A stretch of DNA of 64,000 nucleotides from assembly GCA_902812415.1 (NCBI GenBank), contig CADDZJ010000003.1, positions 62,001 to 126,000 of the forward strand, in the 5' to 3' direction. The translations under genes were made by a program, and so were the position numbers. Shown here piece after piece: positions 33,774 to 42,576 of this stretch (positions within the stretch are counted from its first letter, which is position 1; every line of letters starts with the position of its first letter). The notes below the pieces were generated by a model, which was not told the origin of the DNA, made no database searches, and saw only the letters and a list, made by a program, of their open reading frames with translations. Source of the DNA: Acidobacteriota bacterium (lineage in GTDB: Bacteria > Acidobacteriota > Terriglobia > UBA7540).

Positions 33774-35639
33774 TTAGCCTCCATTCCCCATCCTCTCTCG
33801 CCACAGTTCGAAATTCAGGAGCGCCCACAATTGCTTCTGCCGGTCGCGAATGCCGTTCAGGTGCTCTTGAACGAAGCATTCCACGCTGGCAGCATTGAAA
33901 TACCCCTGAGTTTCGAGGCGTGGCGAAAGGAGCAAATCCCGGATCATGGGCTTCAGAGCGCCCTGAAACCACAACCCCATTGGAACGGTGAAACCCACTT
34001 TGCGCCGCCGAAGCGTTTCCGGCAGAAGCCGCGCGCGGAACATGCGGCGCATGAAAGCTTTGGTTTGAAAGCCACGCACCAGAAAGCGATCGGGTATACG
34101 GGCCGCAAGCTCCACCACCTGATGGTCAAGCAGGGGCAGCCGCTCCTCGATGGAGGCGGCCATCGTCATATGGTCTCCGCGCAGCAGAAGATTATCCGGC
34201 AGCCAGACCTTCAAGTCGGCATACAGCAGCCGCTTCAGCGGAGAGCGGCTGGGATGGCGCTGGCAATAACCCGCCAACACTTTCGCCGGATGGCCAGGAT
34301 CAATCTGGGCCAGAAAATCGCGGCTGAAGAGCGCCGCCTGCTCTTCCCGCGAGAATGAGGCAAACCAATTTGCGGCGCGCGCAGCCTCTTCGTGAATCGA
34401 AAGCGATTCGAGAGCCGTCTGCGCCCGGCGCTGGCTGTAAGGCAGCCATCGCGCCACCCTCCGCACCAGGCCGGAGGGCAGAAAAGCCGCGAAGCCGGCC
34501 AGCCGCTCAGCAGCATATTTGGGATACCCGGCGAAAATCTCATCCCCGCCCTCTCCCGCCAGAACCACTTTGACGCTACGCGCCGCAAGGCAGGACATGC
34601 GATAAAGCGCCACATCGGTGGGTTCAGCCAGCGGCTCCTCGCGCAGAGAAATCAGGTGAGGTAAGTCGTTTTTGAAATCATCAGCATTGACCACCAGTTC
34701 CTGATGTTCGGTCTTAAACTGCCTTGCCACGGCGCGCGCCCAGGGAAGCTCGCTGTAACCCGGCTCGTCGAAGCCCACGGAAAAAGTTCGCAAAGGCTTC
34801 GCGCCAAGTTCCGACATCAGGGCGACCACCGCGCTCGAATCGATCCCGCCGCTCAGGAAAGCCCCCAGCGGAACATCCGCAATCAGCCGCAGGCGGACCG
34901 ACTCTCGCAGGCAATCGAGTATTTCATTCGCAAGCTTTTCCGGCGACTGCTCGCTTTCCGGCTCGTTGGGCGCATCCCAGTAAGATTGAGTCTTGATTCC
35001 TCGTGAATCAGCTAAAAGATAGTGTCCAGGAAGAAGCTTTCGAACATCCTGATAGAAGGTGTTGGGCGCAGGAACGTAGCGAAAGGCGAAGAAATCGTAG
35101 ACCGCCTGCAGGTCCACTTCAAAACATCGGGCCGCCAACTGGCGGAGCGCCCGCAACTCCGAGGCAAAAATGACGCCTTCCCTGGAAGCCGAGTAAAAAA
35201 GCGGCTTGATGCCCAGGCGGTCGCGCGCCAGAAACAATCGCCTTTGGCGAGAATCCCACAGGGCGAAGGCAAACATGCCCCGCAATTCCTTGAGGCAATC
35301 TACTCCGCGTTCTTCATAGAGATGCAGAATCACCTCCGTATCCGACGCCGTGCGGAGTTGATGCCCTTTATGGATAAGCCCTGACCTTAACTCGCGATAG
35401 TTGTAAATCTCGCCGTTAAAAGTGATCCAAAGCGAGGCATCTTCATTTGAAAGCGGTTGATGCCCACCCGGTAGATCGATAATGCTCAGCCGCCGATTCC
35501 CCAGCCCAAGCTCCTGATCAATGTAAAATCCCTCGTCGTCGGGACCGCGATGGGCCATGGCGTCGGCGGCGCGCTTCAGCCGCTCCGAATCCGCTGGCGC
35601 GCGGCTTCCAAAGTTAAACACTCCGCAGATTCCGCACAT
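33774..35639 (-). CDS. asnB: Asparagine synthase (glutamine-hydrolysing) family amidotransferase
   Basis: A 621-residue class II amidotransferase. The nucleophile Cys2 is in MCGICGVF, with RGPDDEG and WITFNGEIYNYREL completing the glutaminase domain. The synthetase domain has the pyrophosphate loop FLSGGIDSSAVVAL at 262-275. ATG 35639 is fixed by the need for Cys at position 2; the open frame to 35699 must be ignored. Paralogues in polysaccharide loci amidate sugars or uronic acids rather than making asparagine, and the neighbouring glycosyltransferase points that way. Confidence 0.9.
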   Translation of the reverse strand: MCGICGVFNFGSRAPADSERLKRAADAMAHRGPDDEGFYIDQELGLGNRRLSIIDLPGGHQPLSNEDASLWITFNGEIYNYRELRSGLIHKGHQLRTASDTEVILHLYEERGVDCLKELRGMFAFALWDSRQRRLFLARDRLGIKPLFYSASREGVIFASELRALRQLAARCFEVDLQAVYDFFAFRYVPAPNTFYQDVRKLLPGHYLLADSRGIKTQSYWDAPNEPESEQSPEKLANEILDCLRESVRLRLIADVPLGAFLSGGIDSSAVVALMSELGAKPLRTFSVGFDEPGYSELPWARAVARQFKTEHQELVVNADDFKNDLPHLISLREEPLAEPTDVALYRMSCLAARSVKVVLAGEGGDEIFAGYPKYAAERLAGFAAFLPSGLVRRVARWLPYSQRRAQTALESLSIHEEAARAANWFASFSREEQAALFSRDFLAQIDPGHPAKVLAGYCQRHPSRSPLKRLLYADLKVWLPDNLLLRGDHMTMAASIEERLPLLDHQVVELAARIPDRFLVRGFQTKAFMRRMFRARLLPETLRRRKVGFTVPMGLWFQGALKPMIRDLLLSPRLETQGYFNAASVECFVQEHLNGIRDRQKQLWALLNFELWRERMGNGG

Positions 35640-35670
35640 TTGTTTATCAACGCCCACTTCTACGGGCTTC

Positions 35671-36804
35671 TCAAATCGAAAACAGCGAGCGGGAATCACG
35701 CCCCGCGCAAGGCAGCAGCAGATGAAACAGAGTCATCGCTTCTGGCCGGGGATAAGAGCGGCTGTCGCGCAAAAAGCCGTAATCCCCTTCGGAATAAGCG
35801 AAACTTCCATCCGGGCGCTGACGGGCGAGCATCCGAGCATAACAACGCTCGCTGAGCTTTTCGGCTTTCTCAGAAACCCCGAGCCGCGCGGCTTCATGGA
35901 GCGCGGCACCCAAGGCCGCCGTATAGTAATCCACTTCAGGCAGCGCTTGGAAGCAATCGGCGGCGCTCGCGCCCGACGGCGTGACGCCTTTCTCCAGAAA
36001 CGCCGCAAGCGCCGGCAGCAGCTTTCGCGCTGCGCCGATGGGATCAATTTCGGCAGACCAGGCAAGCTTCATCAACTGAAAGGCATTGTACTGAAAGCAA
36101 AGGTAATGTTCACGACCACGCTCCAATGGGCTCGCAACGACATAGGGCAACTCTCCCGTGGGCCGTTGAACGTCTGCCAGGAACTGGAACATCTCCGCAA
36201 CATGCGCAAGATATTTTTCATCACTGGCAACCTTCCAGAGCCTCAGAAAAAGCCATGCGGTTTCGACCGAGTTGTTGGGAACCTTTCCGCGAGGATGGTC
36301 AAAATAATTGATGGCTTCGCCACCGTTGTGGGGCTGAAATCCAATGCGATCGATCAGGAACCTGTGCCAACGGAGGGCGGCTTCAAGAAATTTCCGTTCT
36401 TTCGTCCGCAAGTAAGCTGCCAGCAAACCTGTTGCGCCCCAGTTGCCTTCAACCGTCGCAATCAAATGTTTCCGCTCGGGCAGAGGATAGCGCCAGTAAC
36501 CTTCTGAAGTCTGCAACTGCAGGATCGCCTCCGCCGTCTGCAGCGCGAGTTTATGATAACTTTCCTTCTCGGTTGCATCATAGAGCATCCAATTAGCAAG
36601 AACCCAATAACCTTGCGTCTGCATGAAAATATAATCATCATGCCAGGGGATCGCGCTGAGCGCGCTCTTCAGGAATCGCCAGGCGCGCAAATTGAAACGC
36701 ACACCCGCATCCGGGCCTTCCAGCAAGCCGCGCCGCAGGAAAGCCCGCTTCAGATGCTGGTGCAATCTCTCCGCAGACTGTAAAAGTTGGTCGCAATCGG
36801 GCAT
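35671..36804 (-). CDS. Probable alpha/alpha-toroid protein (six-hairpin glycosidase-like)
   Basis: A 377-residue, helix-rich protein with repeated aromatic hairpins (AEAILQLQTSEGYWRYPLPE, FLADVQRPTGELPYVVA, ARQRPDGSFAYSEGDYGFLR). This recalls the six-hairpin glycosidase or prenyltransferase-like toroids. There is no signal peptide, so it is probably cytoplasmic. Catalytic residues cannot be assigned. It is first in the cassette, 31 bases before asnB. Similar proteins occur in exopolysaccharide loci; a role in handling a glycan is inference. Confidence 0.68.
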   Translation of the reverse strand: MPDCDQLLQSAERLHQHLKRAFLRRGLLEGPDAGVRFNLRAWRFLKSALSAIPWHDDYIFMQTQGYWVLANWMLYDATEKESYHKLALQTAEAILQLQTSEGYWRYPLPERKHLIATVEGNWGATGLLAAYLRTKERKFLEAALRWHRFLIDRIGFQPHNGGEAINYFDHPRGKVPNNSVETAWLFLRLWKVASDEKYLAHVAEMFQFLADVQRPTGELPYVVASPLERGREHYLCFQYNAFQLMKLAWSAEIDPIGAARKLLPALAAFLEKGVTPSGASAADCFQALPEVDYYTAALGAALHEAARLGVSEKAEKLSERCYARMLARQRPDGSFAYSEGDYGFLRDSRSYPRPEAMTLFHLLLPCAGRDSRSLFSI

Positions 36805-36898
36805 GAGATTTTGAGGAATTCAGCAGCGGCTTCCAGGCCGAAAGCGGTCACTCCTGCGTAGATGGGAATCCAGCGCCCAGACTGCTTATCCGCCGCGG

Positions 36899-36918
36899 AT
36901 TCCCGCCTGCCCGGCAAT
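36899..36918. repeat. dRS3-like palindrome, degenerate copy
   Basis: ATTCCC-N8-GGCAAT, one base off the ATTCCC-N8-GGGAAT form, upstream of the molybdopterin oxidoreductase gene. Confidence 0.5.
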
Positions 36919-37016
36919 GACGGCTCCGTGGACGCTGTAGCGAATCATTCCGCGCAGCAATCTAATTTCTCATCATATGACCTTAAGCCACTTTTGTGCA
37001 TCTCATAAATGAGCTT

Positions 37017-38036
37017 ATGAACCGCAGAAAATTCGTCATCGGAGCCATCGCGGGCGGAGTTGGCCTTGCAGAATATATCTATACCAGCGAATATATGAAC
37101 CAGCTCGCCGATCCCTCGCGCGATCTTTCGGTGAAGCAGTACGCCCGATATGGCGCCGGGGCGGCGCTTGCGGCCATCACGCCCAACGATCAGTTTTATA
37201 TCACCAGCAAGGGCGACACGCCTCGGGTTGAAGCCTCCTCCTGGCGATTAAGAATTGACGGCCTAGTTGCCCATCCCATCGAAATCACTTACGATCAGTT
37301 GCTTGGCCTGCCCCGCGTTGAGCGAATTCTGACGCTTGAGTGCATCTCCAATCCCATTGGCGGCAACGCCATTGGCAACGCGCAATGGACCGGCACGCCG
37401 TTAAAGCCTCTGCTCGAACGCGCCCGACCCACCAAAGACGCCTCGCACGTGATCATCGAAGCCGCCGATGGTTACTCCACCGGCCATCCGATTGAGCGCA
37501 TCTGGAACGAGTACAACTTTCTAGCCTACCGTATGAATGGCGACCCCTTGCCGCCGGTTCACGGATATCCTACGCGCGTCTTTATTCCCGGAAAATTCGG
37601 CATGAAGCAGCCGAAATGGATCACTCGCATTCGATTTGTGAACCGGCCCTATCTGGGCTACTGGGAAACTCGCGGCTGGTCTGACGACGCCGAACGCTGG
37701 GCGCAGGCTCGGTTTACTGACCTCAAGGACGGCGCAAAACTGCGAGGCCGGGATATTGAGCTTTTTGGCTACGCGGTGGGCAATCTCGATGGCATCAAGG
37801 CCGTTGAGCTCAGCTTCGATGGGGGCCGCGCCTGGCGGAATGCCGATATTTTCAGCAACCCCTCGCCTCTCGTCTGGGTGTTCTGGAAATTTCGCTGGAA
37901 CTCTCCCCAGCGCGGCAAATATGAAATCATGGTGCGAGCCGTCGATGGGGAGGGGCGGATTGAGGGAACCGATCCGCTGGGCATTTATCCGGCAGGCGCT
38001 ACGGGATTACAGCGGGTGAAGGTTGTGGTCGTCTGA
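37017..38036 (+). CDS. Molybdopterin-dependent oxidoreductase, sulfite oxidase family
   Basis: A 339-residue protein beginning MNRRKFVIGAIAGGVGLAEY, a twin-arginine-type export signal. The molybdopterin-binding fold includes the molybdenum ligand C109 in LTLECISNPIGG, the YSTGHPIERIWNEYNFLAYR stretch and PVHGYPTRVFIPGKFGMKQ. The C-terminal dimerisation domain is complete (VELSFDGGRAWRNADIF). It resembles the periplasmic YedY/MsrP and sulfite dehydrogenase group, but no heme partner gene is adjacent. ATG 37017 is preferred over GTG 36996 for the Tat signal. Confidence 0.87.
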   Translation: MNRRKFVIGAIAGGVGLAEYIYTSEYMNQLADPSRDLSVKQYARYGAGAALAAITPNDQFYITSKGDTPRVEASSWRLRIDGLVAHPIEITYDQLLGLPRVERILTLECISNPIGGNAIGNAQWTGTPLKPLLERARPTKDASHVIIEAADGYSTGHPIERIWNEYNFLAYRMNGDPLPPVHGYPTRVFIPGKFGMKQPKWITRIRFVNRPYLGYWETRGWSDDAERWAQARFTDLKDGAKLRGRDIELFGYAVGNLDGIKAVELSFDGGRAWRNADIFSNPSPLVWVFWKFRWNSPQRGKYEIMVRAVDGEGRIEGTDPLGIYPAGATGLQRVKVVVV

Positions 38037-38053
38037 CTCCTCGCTTCAGTGGC

Positions 38054-38090
38054 AGCCACGGCTGGTGCTTTTCCAACCGTGGGCTTTTTG
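38054..38090 (+). terminator. Terminator of the oxidoreductase gene
   Basis: The stem CCACGGCTGG/CCAACCGTGG with one mismatch is followed by GCTTTTTG, 18 bases after the stop. A second small hairpin (CGCAGTT/AACTGCG) follows. Confidence 0.65.
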
Positions 38091-38244
38091 TTGGGAGAAA
38101 CCCGCAGTTAATTCAAACTGCGAGTTAATCGTGGCTACCGTTTTTTCTCATCTTTGCCTCCCATCGAGGGAGTAGGGCCGGGGTGCAGGGCAGAACATTC
38201 GAGATGCGAGATTCAAGATTCGTCGCTCATCGCTCATCACTGTC

Positions 38245-39375
38245 TTAATTAAATTTCCCGCTGAAATTCGTGTTCACGCTATTGGTGAGATTGCCGGTGC
38301 AAGAAGTGCTTGTGCTGGGGTCGCAACAAGGCTGGGCGTTTTCATTATAGCCGCACGCCCAGCCGCCGAAATCGCTCAAATCATAAATCCCCTTTAGCGG
38401 GATGGCGATCACGTGATATTGGCCTTGCGGAACGACCATCTGGTAGCTGCCGTCCATATTCGTCAGCGTATCGGTTACCGCTGCGCCCGAAGTTGCATCC
38501 ATCACCACTACATGAGACGCAAAGATGCCCGAGCCTCCCAACGTCACTCTTCCGGAAAGCGTTCCGGTCACACCGGCGAAATTCGCGGAAGGATAGACTG
38601 AGCCGATGCCGATGGCGTCATCCACCGAAAGGTTGCGCTGCGGAACGCCGCCCGTATCACCAAAAGCAAACATGATGGCGTTGGCGAGGCCGCTGTGATC
38701 CATGCCCAGCAGGTGGCCCGCTTCATGCGTCGCAATCGCCTGCAAGTCGAAATCGTTTTGCGGCGTGGTGGGGGCGGTTGAAAAAGTATCCTTCGGATTG
38801 AATTCAATATCCGCATCGACGATGCAGGATTGCAAGGGGCACGTGAAGGTTGCATTGGGATTGGAGGAATGTGCGCACTGGTAACTCAGCGGCGGCGGTG
38901 AGCCAAAAACCGTGGCGATATCCGTGAAAGCGATCGTCCCTGTGGGAAAATCATTGGTGTTGGTATCGGTGAATCCCACCACGTTCACGCAATCCTGAGA
39001 ATCTGGCGCCGTGGTTGAACTGGGCGGCCCCTGAGAAATGATCAGGTTGGCCAGCGGCTGGCTATTCAGGCTTGCATTCTGCCAGGAAGCAAAAGCATTC
39101 TGAAGAGCCTGGATAACGGTCGGGCTCCCGACCGTATCCACATTGTTCCCTGTCGGCCCCAGGCTCCAGCTCACGGTATTTGTGCAAGGAAGACCGTTAT
39201 TGAAATTTCCGCTGCACCATTTGGTGGCTACCGGTCCGTTCACGTTATCCTGCTCGTGGGTGTAGGCAAAGAGAAAAACCGTCGTCGATACGAAAAACAG
39301 GCAGGCGCCAAGCGCCCGCCAGCGTTTATGAACCCGTGAAGGACCGGCAGGCCGCGATGATCTTCTCCATCTCAT
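38245..39375 (-). CDS. Matrixin-family zinc metalloprotease, exported
   Basis: A 376-residue protein with a membrane or signal segment at about residues 21-38 (ALGACLFFVSTTVFLFAY). The metzincin zinc motif HEAGHLLGMDH is at 217-227, with catalytic Glu218 and a likely Met-turn near M235. Residues 265-335 look like a carboxypeptidase-regulatory-type beta sandwich (GTLSGRVTLGGSGIFASHVV, DGSYQMVVPQGQYHVIAIP). There are many Cys pairs. It is last in a three-gene operon, 7 bases after the preceding stop, with a GAGGTG site. The substrate is unknown. Confidence 0.9.
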   Translation of the reverse strand: MRWRRSSRPAGPSRVHKRWRALGACLFFVSTTVFLFAYTHEQDNVNGPVATKWCSGNFNNGLPCTNTVSWSLGPTGNNVDTVGSPTVIQALQNAFASWQNASLNSQPLANLIISQGPPSSTTAPDSQDCVNVVGFTDTNTNDFPTGTIAFTDIATVFGSPPPLSYQCAHSSNPNATFTCPLQSCIVDADIEFNPKDTFSTAPTTPQNDFDLQAIATHEAGHLLGMDHSGLANAIMFAFGDTGGVPQRNLSVDDAIGIGSVYPSANFAGVTGTLSGRVTLGGSGIFASHVVVMDATSGAAVTDTLTNMDGSYQMVVPQGQYHVIAIPLKGIYDLSDFGGWACGYNENAQPCCDPSTSTSCTGNLTNSVNTNFSGKFN

Positions 39376-39382
39376 AAAGCTT

Positions 39383-40282
39383 TCACCTCGTCATCACCGT
39401 CATGCGCTCGCCCTGGAAGGGCGCTTCGCCGCCAGAAACCTGATGGGTGGCCTTGATCGACGCCTCTCGCCCGCGAATCGAGACCGCTGTCCAATGGAGC
39501 GTCCAATGGCCTGCGGTCTTGCTTCCCCATCCATCCACCAGGCTCCCCGCCGGAATCACGGTCTGGGTGTTGGGATAGACATCCTGCGTGGTCTCGGCTT
39601 CCACCTCGATCCTTCCCACCCCGTCAAATGAAACCGAACGGATCACCAGCGGAAGAGCCGTCCCGGAGGGAATCACAATGGGCTTGGCGATTGCGCTTGA
39701 GACTTTCTGATGGAATTCCTGAAGCGGCATGGTTTCAGGCTGCGTGGTCACGTGGCCGCCGGCCGCTGGCTGACCGTAGAAGAAACGCCCCATCGGCGTG
39801 ATCACCCGTTCCTGGCCGGTGCGCTGATCGCGGTAGATGCGATAGGCGCCCTGCATCATCCCCACCACGTGGTAATGCGCTGGAGTCGCGGGAGCGCGCT
39901 CCAGGAACAGCACGTAGCGCGACTGAGGGAAAAAGTGCACTGTACCGGGCACATAGACGCGAAAATGACCGAGCGTACCGCCCGGCTGCTCCACCACGAC
40001 CGTAGACGGAGTGTTGCCCTTGGTATCCGAATCCACCGCAATCGTCGTGAGCGTGACAATCTCCGTATGGCTGGCGTTCCATTCGCTCACCTGGCTCACC
40101 ACGTGACCTTGCAGCACATTGCTTGCCGCCTGGGTCAGTTGTTGCAAACTTAACTGCACCAGGCTGGTGGCGGAGGCGGAGACGGACAGGAATAACTCCA
40201 AGCCCAACGCTAGCGTCGCCAGCGAAAAGGCGCTTTTACTTCCGCTGAAAGAAAATCCGAGAGATCGAGTGCAAGTCTTCAT
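39383..40282 (-). CDS. Exported protein, matrixin-operon partner of unknown function
   Basis: A 299-residue protein with a signal peptide (SLATLALGLELFLSVSASA). The core is beta-rich: QAASNVLQGHVVSQVSEWNA, then TIAVDSDTKGNTPSTVVVEQ, PGGTLGHFRVYVPGTVHFFP and VLFLERAPATPAHYHVVGMM. From memory, proteins of this pattern often lie beside matrixin genes in Acidobacteriota and Myxococcota; I know no assigned function. Four bases separate it from the gene before and 7 from the protease. An inhibitor, chaperone or substrate-binding partner of the protease are all possible. Confidence 0.75.
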   Translation of the reverse strand: MKTCTRSLGFSFSGSKSAFSLATLALGLELFLSVSASATSLVQLSLQQLTQAASNVLQGHVVSQVSEWNASHTEIVTLTTIAVDSDTKGNTPSTVVVEQPGGTLGHFRVYVPGTVHFFPQSRYVLFLERAPATPAHYHVVGMMQGAYRIYRDQRTGQERVITPMGRFFYGQPAAGGHVTTQPETMPLQEFHQKVSSAIAKPIVIPSGTALPLVIRSVSFDGVGRIEVEAETTQDVYPNTQTVIPAGSLVDGWGSKTAGHWTLHWTAVSIRGREASIKATHQVSGGEAPFQGERMTVMTR

Positions 40283-40286
40283 GCTT

Positions 40287-41126
40287 TTAAGATCCAGAAA
40301 CAATAACGACTCCGCCTGGAAAAACGGAAATTTCCCCGGCAGGATTTTCGACGATCAGATTGCGCGGCCCCAGGGCCGCTCCCGGGCTGACGTTGATATT
40401 AAAATTCACCGCGGGAGTGTTATCCGTCGTGGTGGTGAAGTCGCTCACCACCGGTTGAGTGATCGTGATATCGTTATTGCCGGTTATGATATAGAACGTT
40501 CCGGGCTTTATCCCATTTCCAACCACAAAAAGCTGCACATTCTGCGCTCCCGGATTCAAGGTAAGGATTCCCGCCGTGGCGCTCGTTCCAATCCCGATGG
40601 CTTGCAGCAACAATGTGGGAGGATTAAAAGACGGGACAGCGATGTTGACGTTGGAAGTCGTTGCCCCCGCGCTGACCGACACGTTCGTAGGGCTCAAAGC
40701 CGGTACCACGTAGAAGCTTAAGGAGTTGCTAGTTGTGCTGCCCGAAGCGACCGCCACGTTAAAAGTGCCCGCACTTGAAAGGGCGCTTGCGGGAATCTGG
40801 GCTGTCAACTGGCCGGAATTAACAACCGTCGTGGACTCCGACGTTCCGTTAAACACCACCTGGTTACCTGATCCGAAGCCGCTGCCATTCACCGTGAGCG
40901 TAAAGGCGGGCCCATTCTGCATAACGACAATCGGACTCAGGGATGACAAGGAGACCGAACTGCTCCCTGAGCCTGACCCACTGCCTGAACCGCCTCCAGA
41001 ACTCCCGCCGGAGCTTGACCCGCTGCCGCCCCCTCCGCAACAGAGAGTGAAAATAGCCACTGAGAGACATAACGTCCCCAGCAGCAAACCTTGCGAAAAC
41101 CCTTTTCTTTTCACGCCCTTAACCAT
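40287..41126 (-). CDS. Exported TIG/IPT-domain protein with Gly/Ser-rich linker
   Basis: A 279-residue protein. A hydrophobic N-terminus (LLLGTLCLSVAIFTLCC) ends in two Cys and could be a lipoprotein signal, although the lipobox is not canonical. A 35-residue Gly/Ser linker follows, then Ig-like domains of the TIG type (LSSLSPIVVMQNGPAFTLTV, NGSGFGSGNQVVFNGT). The C-terminal half repeats similar strands. It is first in the operon with the matrixin protease, behind a clear sigma-70 promoter. A surface-attached scaffold or adhesion role is inferred only from the fold. Confidence 0.78.
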   Translation of the reverse strand: MVKGVKRKGFSQGLLLGTLCLSVAIFTLCCGGGGSGSSSGGSSGGGSGSGSGSGSSSVSLSSLSPIVVMQNGPAFTLTVNGSGFGSGNQVVFNGTSESTTVVNSGQLTAQIPASALSSAGTFNVAVASGSTTSNSLSFYVVPALSPTNVSVSAGATTSNVNIAVPSFNPPTLLLQAIGIGTSATAGILTLNPGAQNVQLFVVGNGIKPGTFYIITGNNDITITQPVVSDFTTTTDNTPAVNFNINVSPGAALGPRNLIVENPAGEISVFPGGVVIVSGS

Positions 41127-41774
41127 CCGCCTTTCACTGCGGCAAATTAACCGATAGGGTTAGATGCAGCCCTTTCACCGATTGTCGCTTCAACTTTACC
41201 ATGAAGGGGTACTTTCCTGAAAGGATAATATCCATTTATTAACTGACTTTCAATCTCAGCTGATTCTTACAATAACTTCCCCCACCCCTCCTTCACCAAG
41301 GAGGGGTGGTCCCTCCGCGAGCGCGAGCTGAGTCCCCGCATCAAGGATGGGAATTCCCCTCCTCTCTCAAAAGGCGCAGCCTCGCGCATAGCCTTCAAGC
41401 CAAATCGGGATTCGAGAATTATCTTCGTAACTGCCTGATTTTTCAGCACATCCTCGGTTCGCCTTCATCCGCCCATGGCCTTCCAGCCATCGCGCCACAC
41501 CGGGCGCGCCAGCGCGCGGCAGTGAGCCTTGGAGGTGGGCATTGATGGAATTTTTGCGGTCCATTGCGCTCCTTTCATCGCGTCTTCAGCATAGCAGAGC
41601 GGAAAGCGCGAAAGGAGACGGATGAGACATTTGAGACACTTTTCCCATTCATCCCCTTAACCAAGGAGAGGAATTCCCGCCTCCCTGAGAAGGGCAAGCC
41701 ACGGGGCAGCGGAAAGCGTCGGGCTTGCGGTCCGCTTATTTGGGGATGACAGGGTGAAAGGCGGGAGCATTACA
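41127..41774. other. Long intergenic region
   Basis: A 648-bp stretch between the pseudopilin 3' end and the TIG gene. It holds the promoter above and a hairpin of CCCACCCCTCC against GGAGGGGTGG near 41281-41310. Several short open frames have protein-unlike composition, and I call no gene. Confidence 0.55.
41225..41253 (-). promoter_or_regulatory. Sigma-70 promoter of the TIG-matrixin operon
   Basis: On the minus strand: TTGAAA, a 17-base spacer, then TATTAT, giving a leader of roughly 95 bases before ATG 41126. Confidence 0.65.
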
Positions 41775-42539
41775 TCAGTTTGAAAATCCAGAGTCCTGAT
41801 TCCCGGTTGGCTGGTTATTATTCCCGGGCTGAGAGAACAAGGACGGATTATTCATGCCGCCTGGCTGGTTGGAGGGGGAACCGGGCTGAGGCGATTGGGT
41901 GACCTGGGGTTGCGGAAGGCCGTACTCCACATAGTTGAGACCCAGAAATTCCCATTCATCGTAATGTTTCCTGCGATCGATCACGCGAATCGATTGCCGG
42001 TTGCTGCACGGCGCAACGCCCACAATAAAAGCCCCCAGCAGCGTGCCCGTCTGGCCTGAGGAATCGGAGCCTGAATCGAGGGACCGATCACAGGTTGAAG
42101 GCGGATGCTTTTTGGGCTTTTTCGGTTCGGTCTGCTCGGTGGGCACAGATTCCTGCCCGGAAGGGAGTGTTGTCGCGTGAGGTTGCACCTGGCTCGGCGT
42201 CAGTGTGGACTGAACCCAGGAATCAATCAATACGCCGGCGGCGTTCGCATGGATAAATCGCCACCGGCCATTCGGGCTGAGCGGATCACGGTAAGGTTCG
42301 CGCAAAAACCGCATGTTATCCGTCTTGAGCAGGTCTTTAACTGAAGTGGGATAACGCCCAAACCGGCGATGAAAGAGATAGATGGCGCGCTCGTATTGCT
42401 CGGCGCGAAAAATCGCCTCTTCTTCCCGCTCCCGCTGCCCTTCCTGATAAATGCTGGGCAGCGCCGCCGTCAGCGAAATGAGCAGAACCGTGACCATGAT
42501 CATCATGGCCACAAAAGCGTAGCCGCAAGGGGCCGGCAT
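41775..42539 (-). CDS. Atypical pseudopilin lacking Glu5
   Basis: From ATG 42539 this is a 254-residue protein with a six-residue leader ending in Gly (MPAPCG) and a hydrophobic prepilin helix (YAFVAMMIMVTVLLISLTAA). Position +5 of the mature protein is Ala, not Glu. The early globular part resembles GspG (YPTSVKDLLKTDNMRFLREP, then DPLSPNGRWRF), followed by a Pro/Lys-rich linker and a Gln/Asn/Pro tail. The frame is open to 42626, overlapping the PilP-like gene. Loss of Glu5 is typical of tip-initiating pseudopilins such as GspK. Confidence 0.75.
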   Translation of the reverse strand: MPAPCGYAFVAMMIMVTVLLISLTAALPSIYQEGQREREEEAIFRAEQYERAIYLFHRRFGRYPTSVKDLLKTDNMRFLREPYRDPLSPNGRWRFIHANAAGVLIDSWVQSTLTPSQVQPHATTLPSGQESVPTEQTEPKKPKKHPPSTCDRSLDSGSDSSGQTGTLLGAFIVGVAPCSNRQSIRVIDRRKHYDEWEFLGLNYVEYGLPQPQVTQSPQPGSPSNQPGGMNNPSLFSQPGNNNQPTGNQDSGFSN

Positions 42540-42576
42540 GCGCCTCGGGTTCCGGGCGGCGGCGCTTGCGCTTTTG

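Noticed and set aside
41306-41545. 79-codon frame in the 41.1-41.8 kb intergenic region
   Set aside because: No ribosome site, protein-unlike composition, and it overlaps a GGAGGGGTGG hairpin repeat.
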